64,000 nt of DNA from Prochilodus magdalenae (lineage: Eukaryota > Chordata > Actinopteri > Characiformes > Prochilodontidae): the NCBI GenBank assembly GCA_024036415.1, contig JAMWET010003453.1, forward strand, positions 101,001 through 165,000. Direction: 5' to 3'. Below are positions 54,501 to 60,239 of the stretch, piece after piece. The notes under the pieces were generated by a model. It had not been told where the DNA came from. It did not search any database and saw nothing but the letters and a program-made list of their open reading frames with translations. A program made the position numbers and the translations under genes. Position 1 is the first letter of the stretch; the number at the start of each line of letters is the position of its first letter.

Positions 54501-56850
54501 GTGTTGTTGGTACTGGCGTTCCTGAACTTTCTGTTGTGCGTTGTGGTGTAGTAGAAGACAGAGAGAGACTTGGAGAAACAGTACTTTGAGATGTTGTTGG
54601 TACTAAACTTTTTGGGCTTCCTGTTGTAGGTTGTTGTGAAGAGGACATGGAGGATGGTGTAGAAACAGAAGGTTCAGATATTGTTGATACTAAAGATCTT
54701 GGACTTCCTGTTACAGGTTGTGCTGTAGTGGACATGGGGGATGGCATGGAGGTGATCACTTCAGTATTTAATGGATTTTCAGTCTCTTCGGTGCATTCAG
54801 TTTCCCAAGGTTCTGTTGATTGTGGGAATGCAGTTGTGGTTCTCGCATTTCCTGTTGTAGATGGTTGTAGTGGTGTAGTAGTCATGGTGGATGGTGAAAA
54901 AGTAGTATGTTCTTGTGTTGTTGGCACTGACATTCTTGAACTTTCTGTTGTAGGTTGGATTATAGTAGAGGACATGGGGAATGGTGTAGAAACTAAACGT
55001 TCTGGTGTTGTTGGTACCGGCGTTCTTAAACTTCCTGTTGTAGGTTGTGTTGTAGTAGAAGTCATAGGCAAATTTGAAGAAATGGTAGTTTCATGTGATG
55101 TTGGTACCAAAGTTCTTGGACTTCCTGTTGTAGGTTGTGTTGTAGTGGGTATCGGGGATGGTGTAGCAACAGTTGGTTCAGGCCTTTTTAGTATTGTAGT
55201 TCTCGAACGTTCTGTTGTAGGTTGTTGTGTAGTGGACATGGAGGATGTTGAAGAAACAGTAGGTTCGAGTGTTGTTGGTATTGCAATCGTTGAACTTTCA
55301 GTTGTAGTTTGTGCTGTTGTAGATATGGGGAATTGTGAAGAAACAGTCGGTTCGTGTGTTTGATTTTCGGTTTCTTCAGTGCATTCAGTTTTCTGAGTTT
55401 CTGTAATTTGTAAGATAGCATCCCCGGTTGTCGTTAAAACTGGTTCTTTCATATTCTCAGTGGGCTGCAACGATGGAATGGGTTTAACCGATGGATATTC
55501 AGTTTTTTCGGCATTTACCCTTTCATATTTGGTTGGTAGGGTTTCTTCTGTCTTTTTCGTTACTGCTTGACTTGCAGTAAAACCGGTGGATGGTGAAAGA
55601 TGAATTTCAGGAGCTGTTTGACTTTTTATTATAGGTGGCATTGCAGTAGACATAGGGAACATTGAAGACGAGGTGCTAAGCTCAGACATTGTTGGATTTT
55701 CGGTTTCTTCAGTACATTCAGTTACCCAGGCCTCGGTAGTCTGTGAAATTCCATTAATGTCTGTAGCGGGAAGATGTCCTGTTTTTCTTGCTTCTGTACT
55801 TTCTCTATTATCTGTGTTTTTAGATATTAGATTTTCATGTGTGACTTTTGTGATTTCCTCAGATTTGCCTGGGACTGGTTGACTTGCACTGGAAACTGGA
55901 GAAGGTGCTGATGTTGGATTTTCCGTTTCCTTAGTGCAATCAGTTTCTGAAGTCTCTTGTGAGATTGTATTTCCTGTTGTCATAATAACCTGTCCGGAAT
56001 TATCAATAGAATGTAATGTGCTTTGCACATCAGGTGGGACATTAACTGTGGTCAGAGATTCTGGATGTGGTGTCACGGATATTGGAGTGTCTTTTGGGCT
56101 TATCGTATTTGGTTCTGCCGTTGCAGCTGTCTCTGGGTTCTCGGGGGAAGGTTTCATTGCACGGCGGGACCTGGGTTTGGCAAAACTTCTTTCGTTGATA
56201 GAAATGTGTGCTGGTGCTTGATTCTTTTTGTTTGACATCAAGGTAGATTCTTTAACGTCATCCTGTATCTGCACACTGCGAAGTCCAATTTGGTCTTCTG
56301 GTGTATTTACGGTCGCAGTGGTCTGCCATAATCTTTTCAGAGTTGGATTCTCATCTTTTAGGACAGGTTTGGTAATAATAACTGACATCATCTCAATGGG
56401 GTTAAAAACTTCTGGAATGACAAATCCCATCTTTGATGATTGCAATCTTGGCGAGTGTATTTGATTAGAATCAGTGCCTAAGCGTTCCCATCCTCCCATC
56501 ACATTACTATTCAACAATCCATTTGGCGCTTGACACCTGACCAGGTGAAGAGCTGCTGAGTGTGTCCTCGAGAGTAACTTCCCCAGCTTTTTTGCTGATA
56601 TCCTTTCCCAGTCATATCTCTTGCAGCCATTTTGGACCATGACACCTTTGAAAGTGTCTCCTGTCACGTTTGTGTGTTGATAAGCGATCCAGCGAATGTG
56701 GTCTGGTTTGCGCCGTGCCCCCTTATGGGTGATATGTTTTTTCTTCACAGAGACCTCGCCGCTTACAATGCGCGTGATGGGAGGGGGCGACCTTGAAATG
56801 AGTCCGCGAGGAGCGAAATGCGTCTTTCCCCGCAGGATTCTCCTAATAAC
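39583..56850 (-). CDS. Giant mucin-like protein with degenerate ENDOD1-type nuclease head, exon 2
   Basis: One uninterrupted 17,268-nt coding exon (5,755 residues and stop). It begins at the acceptor TGTTTTCCAACAG (56852-56851) in phase 0, matching exon 1 (59518-59186); joined length is about 5,866 residues. The start completes a DNA/RNA non-specific endonuclease (ENDOD1-like) fold: GKTHFAPRG aligns with DRGHxxPxG of active members, RIVSGEVS with the VVTGxVP strand, and PDHIRWIAY with the PxHIWTAxC segment. The stretch that normally carries the TLTN metal-site motif is missing, so activity is unlikely. The remainder is Ser/Thr/Pro-rich and should be densely O-glycosylated and, given the signal peptide, secreted. 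Order: S/T-rich linker, about 150 repeats of about 28 residues, four C-x13-C cassettes, a 33-residue array and a charged tail ending NTQA. No transmembrane helix or GPI signal is seen. Cysteine-bearing ETECTE cassettes recur. I know of no named gene with this layout. Confidence 0.88.
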   Translation of the reverse strand, partial: VIRRILRGKTHFAPRGLISRSPPPITRIVSGEVSVKKKHITHKGARRKPDHIRWIAYQHTNVTGDTFKGVMVQNGCKRYDWERISAKKLGKLLSRTHSAALHLVRCQAPNGLLNSNVMGGWERLGTDSNQIHSPRLQSSKMGFVIPEVFNPIEMMSVIITKPVLKDENPTLKRLWQTTATVNTPEDQIGLRSVQIQDDVKESTLMSNKKNQAPAHISINERSFAKPRSRRAMKPSPENPETAATAEPNTISPKDTPISVTPHPESLTTVNVPPDVQSTLHSIDNSGQVIMTTGNTISQETSETDCTKETENPTSAPSPVSSASQPVPGKSEEITKVTHENLISKNTDNRESTEARKTGHLPATDINGISQTTEAWVTECTEETENPTMSELSTSSSMFPMSTAMPPIIKSQTAPEIHLSPSTGFTASQAVTKKTEETLPTKYERVNAEKTEYPSVKPIPSLQPTENMKEPVLTTTGDAILQITETQKTECTEETENQTHEPTVSSQFPISTTAQTTTESSTIAIPTTLEPTVSSTSSMSTTQQPTTERSRTTILKRPEPTVATPSPIPTTTQPTTGSPRTLVPTSHETTISSNLPMTSTTTQPTTGSLRTPVPTTPERLVSTPFPMSSTIIQPTTESSRMSVPTTQEHTTFSPSTMTTTPLQPSTTGNARTTTAFPQSTEPWETECTEETENPLNTEVITSMPSPMSTTAQPVTGSPRSLVSTISEPSVSTPSSMSSSQQPTTGSPKSLVPTTSQSTVSPSLSLSSTTPQRTTESSGTPVPTTLEHTVPSPSPMSPTITQPPTASSRTTGSFSQTTEPWETECTEVTENPTTANMITSLPFPTSTKVQPTSESSNTPAPTTPEHTVSSPSPMSSTITQPTTKSSGTPGPATLEHTVSSPSTMSTTTQPATESTTTLVSALPETTASSPSTMSSSQQPTPPESSGTPVPTTPEHTVSSPSSMSSSLQPTPESSGTPAPTTLEHTVSSPSLMSTTTQPTTESSGTPVPATLELTGSSPSTMSTITRPTTESTTTLESPIAEITVSSPSPMSSSQQPTPPESSGTPVPATLEHTHLSPSPMSSTITQPATESKTTLETPMAETTASSPSTMSSSLQPTPDSSGTPAPTTLEHTVSSPSPMYSTITQPTTESSGTPLPATPEHIVSSPFTMSTTTQPATESTTTLETPMAETTASSPFTMSSSLQPTPESSGTPAPTTLEHTVSSPSPMSSTITQPTTESSGTPAPTTLEHTVFSPSTMSSLPQPTPESSRIPVQTTLEHTVPSPSPMSPTITQSPTASSRTTGSFSQTTEPWETECTEETENPTTANMITSLPFPTSTKVQPTSESSNTPAPTTPEHIVSLPSAMSSTITQPTAESTTTLVSPIPETTASSPSTMSSSQQPTPPESSGTPAPTTPEHTVYSPTPMSSSLQPTPKSSGTPVPTTLEHIVSSPSLMSTTTQPATESTTTLVSPMPETTASSPSTMSSSQQPTPPESSGTPGPATLEHTVSSPTPMSSTITQPKPESSETPAPATLEHMFSSASTMFSTITQPTAESITTLVSALAETTASSPSTMSSSQQPTPPESSRTPAPTTPEHTVSSPSSMSSSLQPTTESSGTPVPTTLEHIVSSPSLMSTTTQPATESTTTLETPMAENTVSSPSPMSSSQQPTPESSGTPIPTTLEHTVSSPSPMSSTITQPTTESSGTPAPTTLEHTVSSPSTMSSLPQPSPESSRIPEQTTLEHTVPSPPPMSPTITQSPTASSRTTGSFSQTTEPWETECTEETENPTTANMITSLPFPTSTKVQPTSESSNTPAPTTPEHMVSSPSAMSSTITQPTAESTTTLVSALPETTASSPSTMSSSQQPTPPESSGTPAPTTPEHTVSSPSSMSSSLQPTPESSGTPAPTTLEHTVSSPSLMSTTTLPTTESSGTPVPATLEHTVSSPSTMSTITRPTTESTTTLESPMAEITVSSPSTMSSSQQPTPPESSGTPVPATPEHTHLSPSPMSSTITQPTTESSGTPLPATPEHIVSSPSTMSTTTQPATESTTTLETPMAETTASSPSTMSSSLQPTPESSGTPAPTTLEHTVSSPSPMSSTITQSTTESSGTPAPTTLEHTVFSPSTMSSLPQPSPESSRIPVQTTLEHTVPSPSPMSPTITQSPTASSRTTGSFSQTTEPWETECTEETENPTTANMITSLPFPTSTKVQPTSESSNTPAPTTPEHIVSLPSAMSSTITQPTAESTTTLVSALPETTASSPSTMSSSQQPTPPESSGTPAPTTPEHTVSSPSSMSSSLQPTPESSGTPAPTTLEHIVSSPSLMSTTTQPATESTTTLVSPMAVRTASSPSPMSSSQQPTPESSGTPVPATPEHTVSSPSPMSSTITQPTTESSGTPVPATLERTVSSPSSMSSSLQPTPESSGTPAPTTLEHIVSSSSLMSTITQPTTESTTTLVSPMPETTASSPSPMSSSQQPTPESSGTPVPTTLEHIVSSPSLMSSTITQPTPESSGTPVPTTLEHTVSSPSTMSSSQEPTPPESSGTPMPTTPEHTVSSRTPMSSSLQPTPESSGTPAPTTLEHIVSSPSLMSTTTQPATASTTTLVSPIAEITVSSPSTMSSSQQPTPPESSGTPVPATLEHTVSSPSTMSSSQQSTPSESSGTPAPTTLEHIVSSPSLMSTITQPTTESTTTLVSPMPETTASSPSPMSSSQQPTPESSGTPIPTTLEHIVSSPSLMSSTITQPTPESSGTPAPTTLEHTVSSPSTMSSSQEPTPPESSGTPMPTTPEHTVSSRTPMSSSLQPTPESSGTPAPTTLEHIVSSPSLMSTTTQPATASTTTLVSPIAEITVSSPSTMSSSQQPTPPESSGTPVPTTLEHTVSSPSTMSSSQQPTPPESSGTPVPATLEHMVSSPTPMSTTTQPATESTTTLETPMAEHTASSPSPMSSSLQPTPESSGTPVPATPEHTVSSPSPMSSTITQPTPESSGTPAPTTLEHTVSSPSTMSTTTQPATESTTTLLSPMAETTASSPSPMSSSQQPTPESSGTPAPTTPEHTVSSPSVMSTTTLPTTESTTTLVSPMAEITVSSPSTMSSSQQLTPPESSGSPGPATPEHTVSSLSPISSTITQPTTESSGTPVPATLEHTVSSPSTMSTITQPTTESTTTLVSPMAETTVSSPSPMSSSLQPTPESLGTPVPATLEHTVSSPSTMSSSQEPTPPESSGTPMPTTPEHTVSSRTPMSSSLQPTPESSGTPAPTTLEHTVSSPSLMSTTKQPATASTTTLVSPIAEITVSSPSTMSSSQQPTPPESSGTPVPATLEHTVSSPTPMSTTTQPATESTTTLETPMAEHTAPSPSPMSSSLQPTPESSGTPVPATPEHMVSSPSPMSSTITQPTPESSETPAPTTLEHTVSSPSTMSTTTLPITESTTTLETPMAETTASSPSPMSSSQQPTPESSGTPVPATLEHTVSSPSTMSSSQQSTPSESSGTPAPTTLEHTVSSPSTMSTTTQPATESTTTLLSPMAERTVSSPPPMSSSQQPTPESSGTPAPTTPEHTVSSPSLMSTTTLPTTESTTTLVSPMAETTVSSPSPMSSSLQPTPESSGTPAPTTLEHTVFSPSTMSSTITQPTPESSGTPVPTTPEHTVSSPTPMSSSLQPTPESSGTPAPTTLEHIVSSPSLMSTTTQPATESTTTLVSPMAESTFSSPSTMSSSQQPTPPESSGTPVPATPEHTVSSPSPMSSTITQPKPESSGTPAPATPERTVSSPSTMSTITQPTTESTTTLETPMAERTASSPSPMSSSQQPTPESSGTPVPATPEHTVSSPSPMSSTITQPTTESSGTPAPTTLEHTVSSPSLMSTTTLPITESTTTLETPMAETTASSPSPMSSSQQPTPESSGTPVPTTLEHIVSSPSLMSTTTQPATESTTTLVSPIAEITVSSPSTMSSSQQPTPPESSGAPVPATSEHTVSSPSLMSTTTQPATESKTTLETPMAERTASSPSPMSSSQQPTPESSGTPVPATPEHTVSSPSPMSSTITQPTTESSGTPAPTTLEHIVSSPSLMSTTTQPATESTTTLVSPMAEITLSSPSTMSSSQQPTPQESSGMPVPATPEHMVSLPSPMSSTITQPTTESSGTPAPTTLEHTVSSPSPMSTTTQPATESTTTLLSPMAESTFSSPSPMSSSLQPTPESSGTPAPTTLEHTVSSPSLMSTTTLPTTESTTTLVSPMAETTASSPSPMSSSQQPTPESSGTPVPTTLEHTVSSPSTMSSSQEPTPESSGTPMPTTPEHTVSSPTPMSSSLQPTPENSGTPAPTTLEHIVSSPSLMSTTTQPATESTTTLVSPMPETTASSPSTMSSSQQPTPPESSGTPVPATPEHTVSSLSPMSSTVTQPTKESSGTPAPTTLEHALSSPSPMSTMTRPTTESTTTLETPMAERTASSPSTMSSSQQPTPESSGMPVPATPEHTVSSPSPMSSTITQPTTESSGTPAPTTLEHTVSSPSLMSTTTLPITESTTTLVSPMAETTASSPSPMSSSQQPTPESSGTPVPATPEHTVSSPSIMSTTITQPTTESTTTLETPMAETTVSSPSPMSSSQQPTPESSGTPVPTTLEHIVSSPSLMSTTTQPATESTTILVSPIAEITVSSPSTMSSSQQPTPPESSGAPGPATSEHTVSSPSPLSSTITQPTTESTTTLETPMAERTASSPSPMSSSQQPTPESSGTPAPTTLEHIVSSPSLMSTTTQPATESTTTLVSPMAEITLSSPSTMSSSQQPTPQESSGMPVPATPEHMVSLPSPMSSTITQPTTESSGTPAPTTLEHTVSSPSLMSTTTQPATESKTTLETPMAERTASSPSPMSSSQQPTPPESSRTPAPKTLEHTHFPPSPMSTTPQSTTPMPQPTASSTFPVSSSITQPTTASPRTTTAFSPTTEPWETECTEVTENPTNDKMIISLPPPMPTTAQPVTGSTSTAITFSQTTEPWETECTEVTENPPIPQTNSDSLETKQTTEEPVPTVTPLNNVRPCFGLIHRTGAGLKRCLEKLKKISGHSGTPNPSASTSSGTTKNLDVSQSTDSFETECTEVTETPVPEVQSDKTTKSLEVTTESLETEITETTAEPLSPTSHCFGLIHRTGAGLKRCLEKMRQIRISHTPRPSLSPTANSFNEPLSKHTTQAAQDKASTFSGTTKNLAPISEATESFETECTEVTDTPVPEQKEEPNKTTRSLKTEHTDDSGITTAPSPPEHTVPSPSSMSTTTQPPAKSATTASAQTTEPWETECTDVTENPTTSPTNSDSLITKHTEEPVPPATPSNAIRPCFGLVHRTGAGLKRCLEKLKKISGHSGTPNPSASTSSGTTKNLDVSQSSFEKTLVPEVTFNQGTKKQEESQTTDSPETECTEVTEIPTPEVTFNQGTKKQEESRTTDSPETECTEVTETPTPEVTFNPGTKKQEESQTTDSPETECTEVTEIPTPEVTFNQGTKKQEESQTTDSPETECTEVTEIPTPEVTFNQGTKKQEESQTTDSPETECTEVTEIPTPEVTFNQGTKKQEESQTTDSPETECTEVTEIPTPEVTFNQGTKKQEESQTTDSPETECTEVTEIPTPEVTFNPGTKKQEESQTTDSPETECTEVTETPHTPTPTQGSSTTTVPTIEKITTTLPSHETTQSLQLTTKSTEATTQSPKRHCFGLVHRNSAGTRRCREKMKITHLSNAKNTYPKTESRSEFQPAQHTEKYIPDKAENDANEHFYYFNGKIKKVSNYDTKSETQPTENTQA
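39808..39852 (-). other. C-x13-C cassette 4 (C-terminal)
   Basis: The sequence is CFGLVHRNSAGTRRC, followed by REKMKI, at about residues 5778-5792. It is the most divergent of the four cassettes and closes the mucin region, leaving an 89-residue charged tail. Confidence 0.9.
40002..40797 (-). repeat. 99-bp / 33-residue coding tandem array, 8 copies
   Basis: Units read PEVTFNQGTKKQEE, then SQTTDSPETECTEVTEIPT. The period is exactly 99 bp (for example plus-strand gggaatctc at 40102 and 40201), so the frame is preserved. Copies differ at only a few positions (Q/P in NQGT/NPGT, Q/R in SQTT/SRTT, I/T in EIP/ETP), pointing to recent amplification. Each unit contributes one cysteine. It lies between the third and fourth C-x13-C cassettes. 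Confidence 0.97.
40912..40956 (-). other. C-x13-C cassette 3
   Basis: The sequence is CFGLVHRTGAGLKRC, preceded by IRP and followed by LEKLKKISGHSG, at about residues 5410-5424. Its flanks (LKKISGHSGTPNPSASTSSG) are the same as those of cassette 1, so the two arose by duplication. Confidence 0.95.
41485..41529 (-). other. C-x13-C cassette 2
   Basis: The sequence is CFGLIHRTGAGLKRC, preceded by SH and followed by LEKMRQIRISHTP, at about residues 5219-5233. The cassette core is identical to cassette 1 although the flanking mucin sequence differs, which suggests the core is constrained. Confidence 0.95.
41785..41829 (-). other. C-x13-C cassette 1
   Basis: The sequence is CFGLIHRTGAGLKRC, preceded by VRP and followed by LEKLKKISGHSG, at about residues 5119-5133. 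It can form a 15-residue disulfide loop. It is strongly basic, in contrast to the surrounding uncharged Ser/Thr/Pro sequence. Confidence 0.95.
42250..55400 (-). repeat. Coding mucin repeat region, about 28-residue units
   Basis: About 13 kb (roughly residues 595-4978) of head-to-tail units of 26-30 residues. Three recurring types are ESSGTPxPTTLEHTVSSPS, ATESTTTLVSPMAETTASSPS and MSSSQQPTPPESSGTPVPAT. They alternate in varied order. On top of this is a higher-order repeat: a TTEPWETECTEETENPT-containing block recurs at about 50.24, 51.45, 52.83 and 54.30 kb (spacing 1.2-1.5 kb). Another block, with plus-strand word ggtgttcgtgaag, recurs near 47.17, 48.49 and 49.21 kb. The frame is never broken, which argues for selection on the protein. 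Confidence 0.95.
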
Positions 56851-58514
56851 CTGTTGGAAAACAGGAATATACCTGAGAGTAGAGTCAGGCAGTGTTATAC
56901 TTACGAGATGTTAAGAACGTTGGCAATGAGGATTGGGCAGTGTCTGTTTCTTCATATTCTTATTCATGTTTAAAAAAGGTGACGTGGTGCCTTTTCTCAT
57001 CTAGTCTAGTGTCATTTTAAAAACAAAAAACCCAGTTTGTTTTACATACAGTGCACGGTTTTTAAACCTTGGGTCTAGACTGCTAGCCCAAAATCGATTT
57101 TTGACATATCCAGATTGTATCCAGACTGATTTTTGATAGCCTGAAGGTGGTTTAAAATGAGATTCAAATCTGTGTCTTAGTCTGGACACTCTCTCTGGAC
57201 ACTCAGTATGGACATGTGTAAAAATCTGGTTGGAATCAAATACGTAGCTACTGACGCCTACGTTGTTAGCACAGCAACACATGCAGATAGACTGGTGATG
57301 TCTGGACACTTGAATCTGATCTGATCACTTACCAATAACAGTGTGGACAGATGATTTAAGAAGAGAGAAACAAATCTGAATAGCTGCTAACTTGGAGGGG
57401 AAAACTGGTTAGCATTAGCTTTGCTAACATGTTAACCCACAGGATGTATGATTCTGGCTAAAGCACCAACACAGGTTTAGACAATTACAGACCCCTTTAT
57501 ATAATCTAAAAGAGAGTGAAGCCACTGAAAGGACAGAAAGGTGAAATATTGAAGATGCTCTTTGTGTAAGAAAACTTAGTTATCAAGCCAAATGCAACAC
57601 ACCGCAACACATTTACCTCTTTAGAGGACAATGCAACGCGCTAGTGTCTGGCGTGAAAGCCGAAATCGAATGTTCTGTGGCGTTTACTGATCTATCAGTC
57701 ATCTATCAATGAGCTCCCACACCACCAGTTAGTGAGCCCGCATGATTTTAATGCACCGGCATCATTTGTACATAGGGTGGTATACTGTATTAACATCATC
57801 CTGCCCCAGCTCAGTGACAAGAACAGTGTGGAAACTTTTCCCCTGCTCACAGATCATGATTACACGTTCTCAAAAGGTCAAATTGCATTGCATGAGCATA
57901 TAGCAGTTGGCTACCCCCGTCTACTCCATTTGGTGGCCACCATTTGGACATCCCACCCCGAAAAGGTGGACATTATTAGGGGACCAGGGTGGTCAGGCAA
58001 GATACTAGAACAGAGTTAAAATCATAACCCAACCTGTAACACACAAATGATGCTTTACTCACCTAATTGGGTGGAATGAATGATTTGTTAGTCCTACGGG
58101 AGCTTACTGATTGGCTAGCATTTAGAGGGCTAACCTGTGGCTAGCCAGTAGGTGAGTCATTACGTCACATGACCTATTTTAAGCCAATAAAATGCAAGGC
58201 ATATCTTTTGACACGGTTGTGAGCCAACAGCTCACATAATATTGTTGGCAAGTAAACATTTTAAATACTTCATCCCGAAAAGAGGATTAATAGGACTGGG
58301 AGTTGAAAAAAACAGACTGTCCAGGATTAAACCGGACGTCTGGTGGGCTTCAAATGGTTATAGACTTCTGCAGGTTTGAATTAGTCAGTGTGTACAGCTC
58401 AAATGTATTCATCCCATAAACAATCACTGACCCATATTTCCACATATCCACCCCTGTGCCTTACAGCACACTTGTAGAAATCTGGATGGAGTTCTTCTCC
58501 AGGACGGAGTCCAA

Positions 58515-58599
<85 letters not shown>

Positions 58600-59185
58600 A
58601 TACAGAAGTGTATATATAGTATAAATAATATATAGTTACATTATTGAAGGATATAGCCTACAATAACATGCAATGCAACGACCTGTCCAACTAGTTACAT
58701 TGTGATTGTGACAACCAGACAACCAGCTAGACAAGCAAAATGTGCTGATGTGAGCTACGACCTCATGCAGCAAGTTTTGAATAATGATTTGCATACACAA
58801 AATTGACTGTCAAGTTGCTGACAAGACAATTTACTAAGCCTTATTCAATGTAATTCTACAAGAAATGAATTTCCTTCTTCCCTCTAACCCCACCCACCCC
58901 CAAACCAATCGTTCCAATCTTTTCTACCACTTTCCAGAAAGGAATCTCAATCAGTTTCTTTTACTTTATAGGACTGGGAGGTTACAGATGTTTAAGTGGC
59001 TTGGATGTCATTGTAAGTAATCATGGTTATATTGAATTCAAGCATAATTTGAACTGTCTGTACATTTAGACCTTTGGAATTGGTGCAGTTAGCACACTCT
59101 CATTTCAACAGGAACACAAGTATAGATTTTTTTTTTTTTGCAGCCTGTTATTTTTGTCAAAAAGAAAATTATATACTCTCCTTAC
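56851..59185 (-). other. Intron of the giant mucin-like gene
   Basis: The intron is bounded by AAAAG|GTAAGG (donor, 59185-59184) and CCAACAG (acceptor, 56852-56851). About 57000-57330 has the look of an old dispersed repeat (recurring tctggacact and ccagattt words). A long AT run fills about 58518-58596. An unexplained 95-codon plus-strand open frame (57732-58019) resembles nothing known to me. Confidence 0.7.
58518..58596. repeat. (AT)n microsatellite
   Basis: About 39 uninterrupted AT dinucleotides. Length is likely polymorphic and may be mis-sized in the assembly. Confidence 0.97.
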
Positions 59186-59518
59186 CTTTTGTGGTATGAA
59201 CCATGCACTGGCATTTCTCCTAAGGTCCTGATGGGACAGAATGGTGACCCCTTTGTGATGGATTCCATAAGCCCAAAAAACGGGCACATGCCTGTGTCTG
59301 TGATACACAGCGATATAGATGCACTTGTCTTGTTGGCATCTGCATATGTGGTCCAGGTGATGTTTCCTAAAGACTTGATGAAGCTGGACCGGTCCATTCC
59401 AGAATATTTCTTCACAGGGATTCCCATTGAGTTGGTCTGGTAGCAGAAACTTTCTCCGCTGGCATGTGGGCAAAGCGAATATGGAAAGCAGAGGCAGAAT
59501 AAGCCACCATAGCGTCAT
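59186..59518 (-). CDS. Giant mucin-like protein, exon 1: signal peptide and ENDOD1-like nuclease N-terminal half
   Basis: The exon starts at ATG 59518 (the GTG one codon upstream is in frame but not needed) and encodes 111 residues. MTLWWLILPLLSIFALPTCQ is a clear signal peptide. Next come a cysteine plus aromatic pair (CEEIFWNG), HICRCQQ, then YIAVYHRHRHVPVFWAYGI and finally SAWFIPQK. In ENDOD1-like secreted nucleases of fish the same order is seen: CxxFF, ICQR, FATLYDTxxRIPVYSAYxF and WxIEPQL. The exon ends exactly after the EPQL-equivalent, with donor CAAAAG|GTAAGG, phase 0. Assignment is by motif order; overall identity looks low. A second open frame in the same DNA is a shadow. Confidence 0.78.
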
Positions 59519-60239
59519 CACACAATGGGTGCCAGCAGCATATCTGCAGTAGTAGTCCGGTACATGAGCAGTAAGGCTCCTACATAGGAACTCTTATCTT
59601 TTGTTTGCTTTAGAGCTCTGCTGTTTTGCTATTCACACATTACTACTCCCTCAGGATGTTACCAACACCTACTACCTACCACCTACCACCTACCGCTTAT
59701 TTCTTGCTCTTAACGTAGTAATATAGAACTTTGTACTGGCCCCATATGCAGGTTTAACTAAAGCAGACTAAAATTCTAATCATTCTAAAAGGCGGAATTA
59801 TCCAATACCCATTTACATAATTTGCCAGAGGGGGAGCCAGAGGAGCTTTCCAACATATACAATGGAGAAAAACACTAGCTAAAAGGGGGTTGAGGCAATA
59901 TCCAAGCAGGACGTTAATTTAGGTGAGCTAATGTTAGCATTATTATCAACACCAGCATTTAAACCCCATATGCAGGTTTAACTAAAGCAGACTCAGGTAA
60001 TAGTTTTAACAGTAACTAAAAGATAGAATTATGCAAAACTCTATAAATTTGATATGGTCCTATGAGCCGGAAGAGCTTTCCTACATAAATACAAGAACTG
60101 GAGGAAACCAAGGTATGAAAAACAGCTATTTAAAGGGTGTCAGGGCAATATCCGAGCGGGGGGGGGGGGGGGGTTGGGGGGCAGTGTGGATGTTGGCAGG
60201 ATATTAATTTAGGTTATGCAGGTTTAACTGAAGCAGACT
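59519..60239. repeat. Upstream region of the mucin-like gene with partial tandem duplication
   Basis: The words atgcaggtttaactaaagca + gactaa recur at about 59749, 59971 and 60216. The block gagcc(a/g)gaggagctttcc recurs at about 59833, 60063 and again at 62878. This indicates a unit of about 230-245 bp duplicated in tandem two to three times. A G run (about 15 G) sits at about 60159-60173. No clear TATA box was identified upstream of the start codon at 59518. Confidence 0.7.

Noticed and set aside
40000..55363. Long plus-strand open frames across the mucin exon, including one of 2,846 codons
   Set aside because: They are the antisense register of the in-frame minus-strand repeats, are interrupted several times, and have no splice or start context. 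The minus frame is continuous and has a matching signal-peptide exon.
57732..58019. 95-codon plus-strand frame in the mucin-gene intron
   Set aside because: No recognisable domain, no splice context and no homology known to me. Left as unexplained intronic sequence.
59182..59427. Second minus-strand frame (MGIPVKKYSGMD...) inside the nuclease exon
   Set aside because: It has no signal peptide and no ENDOD1-like motif order, and it overlaps the better-supported frame.
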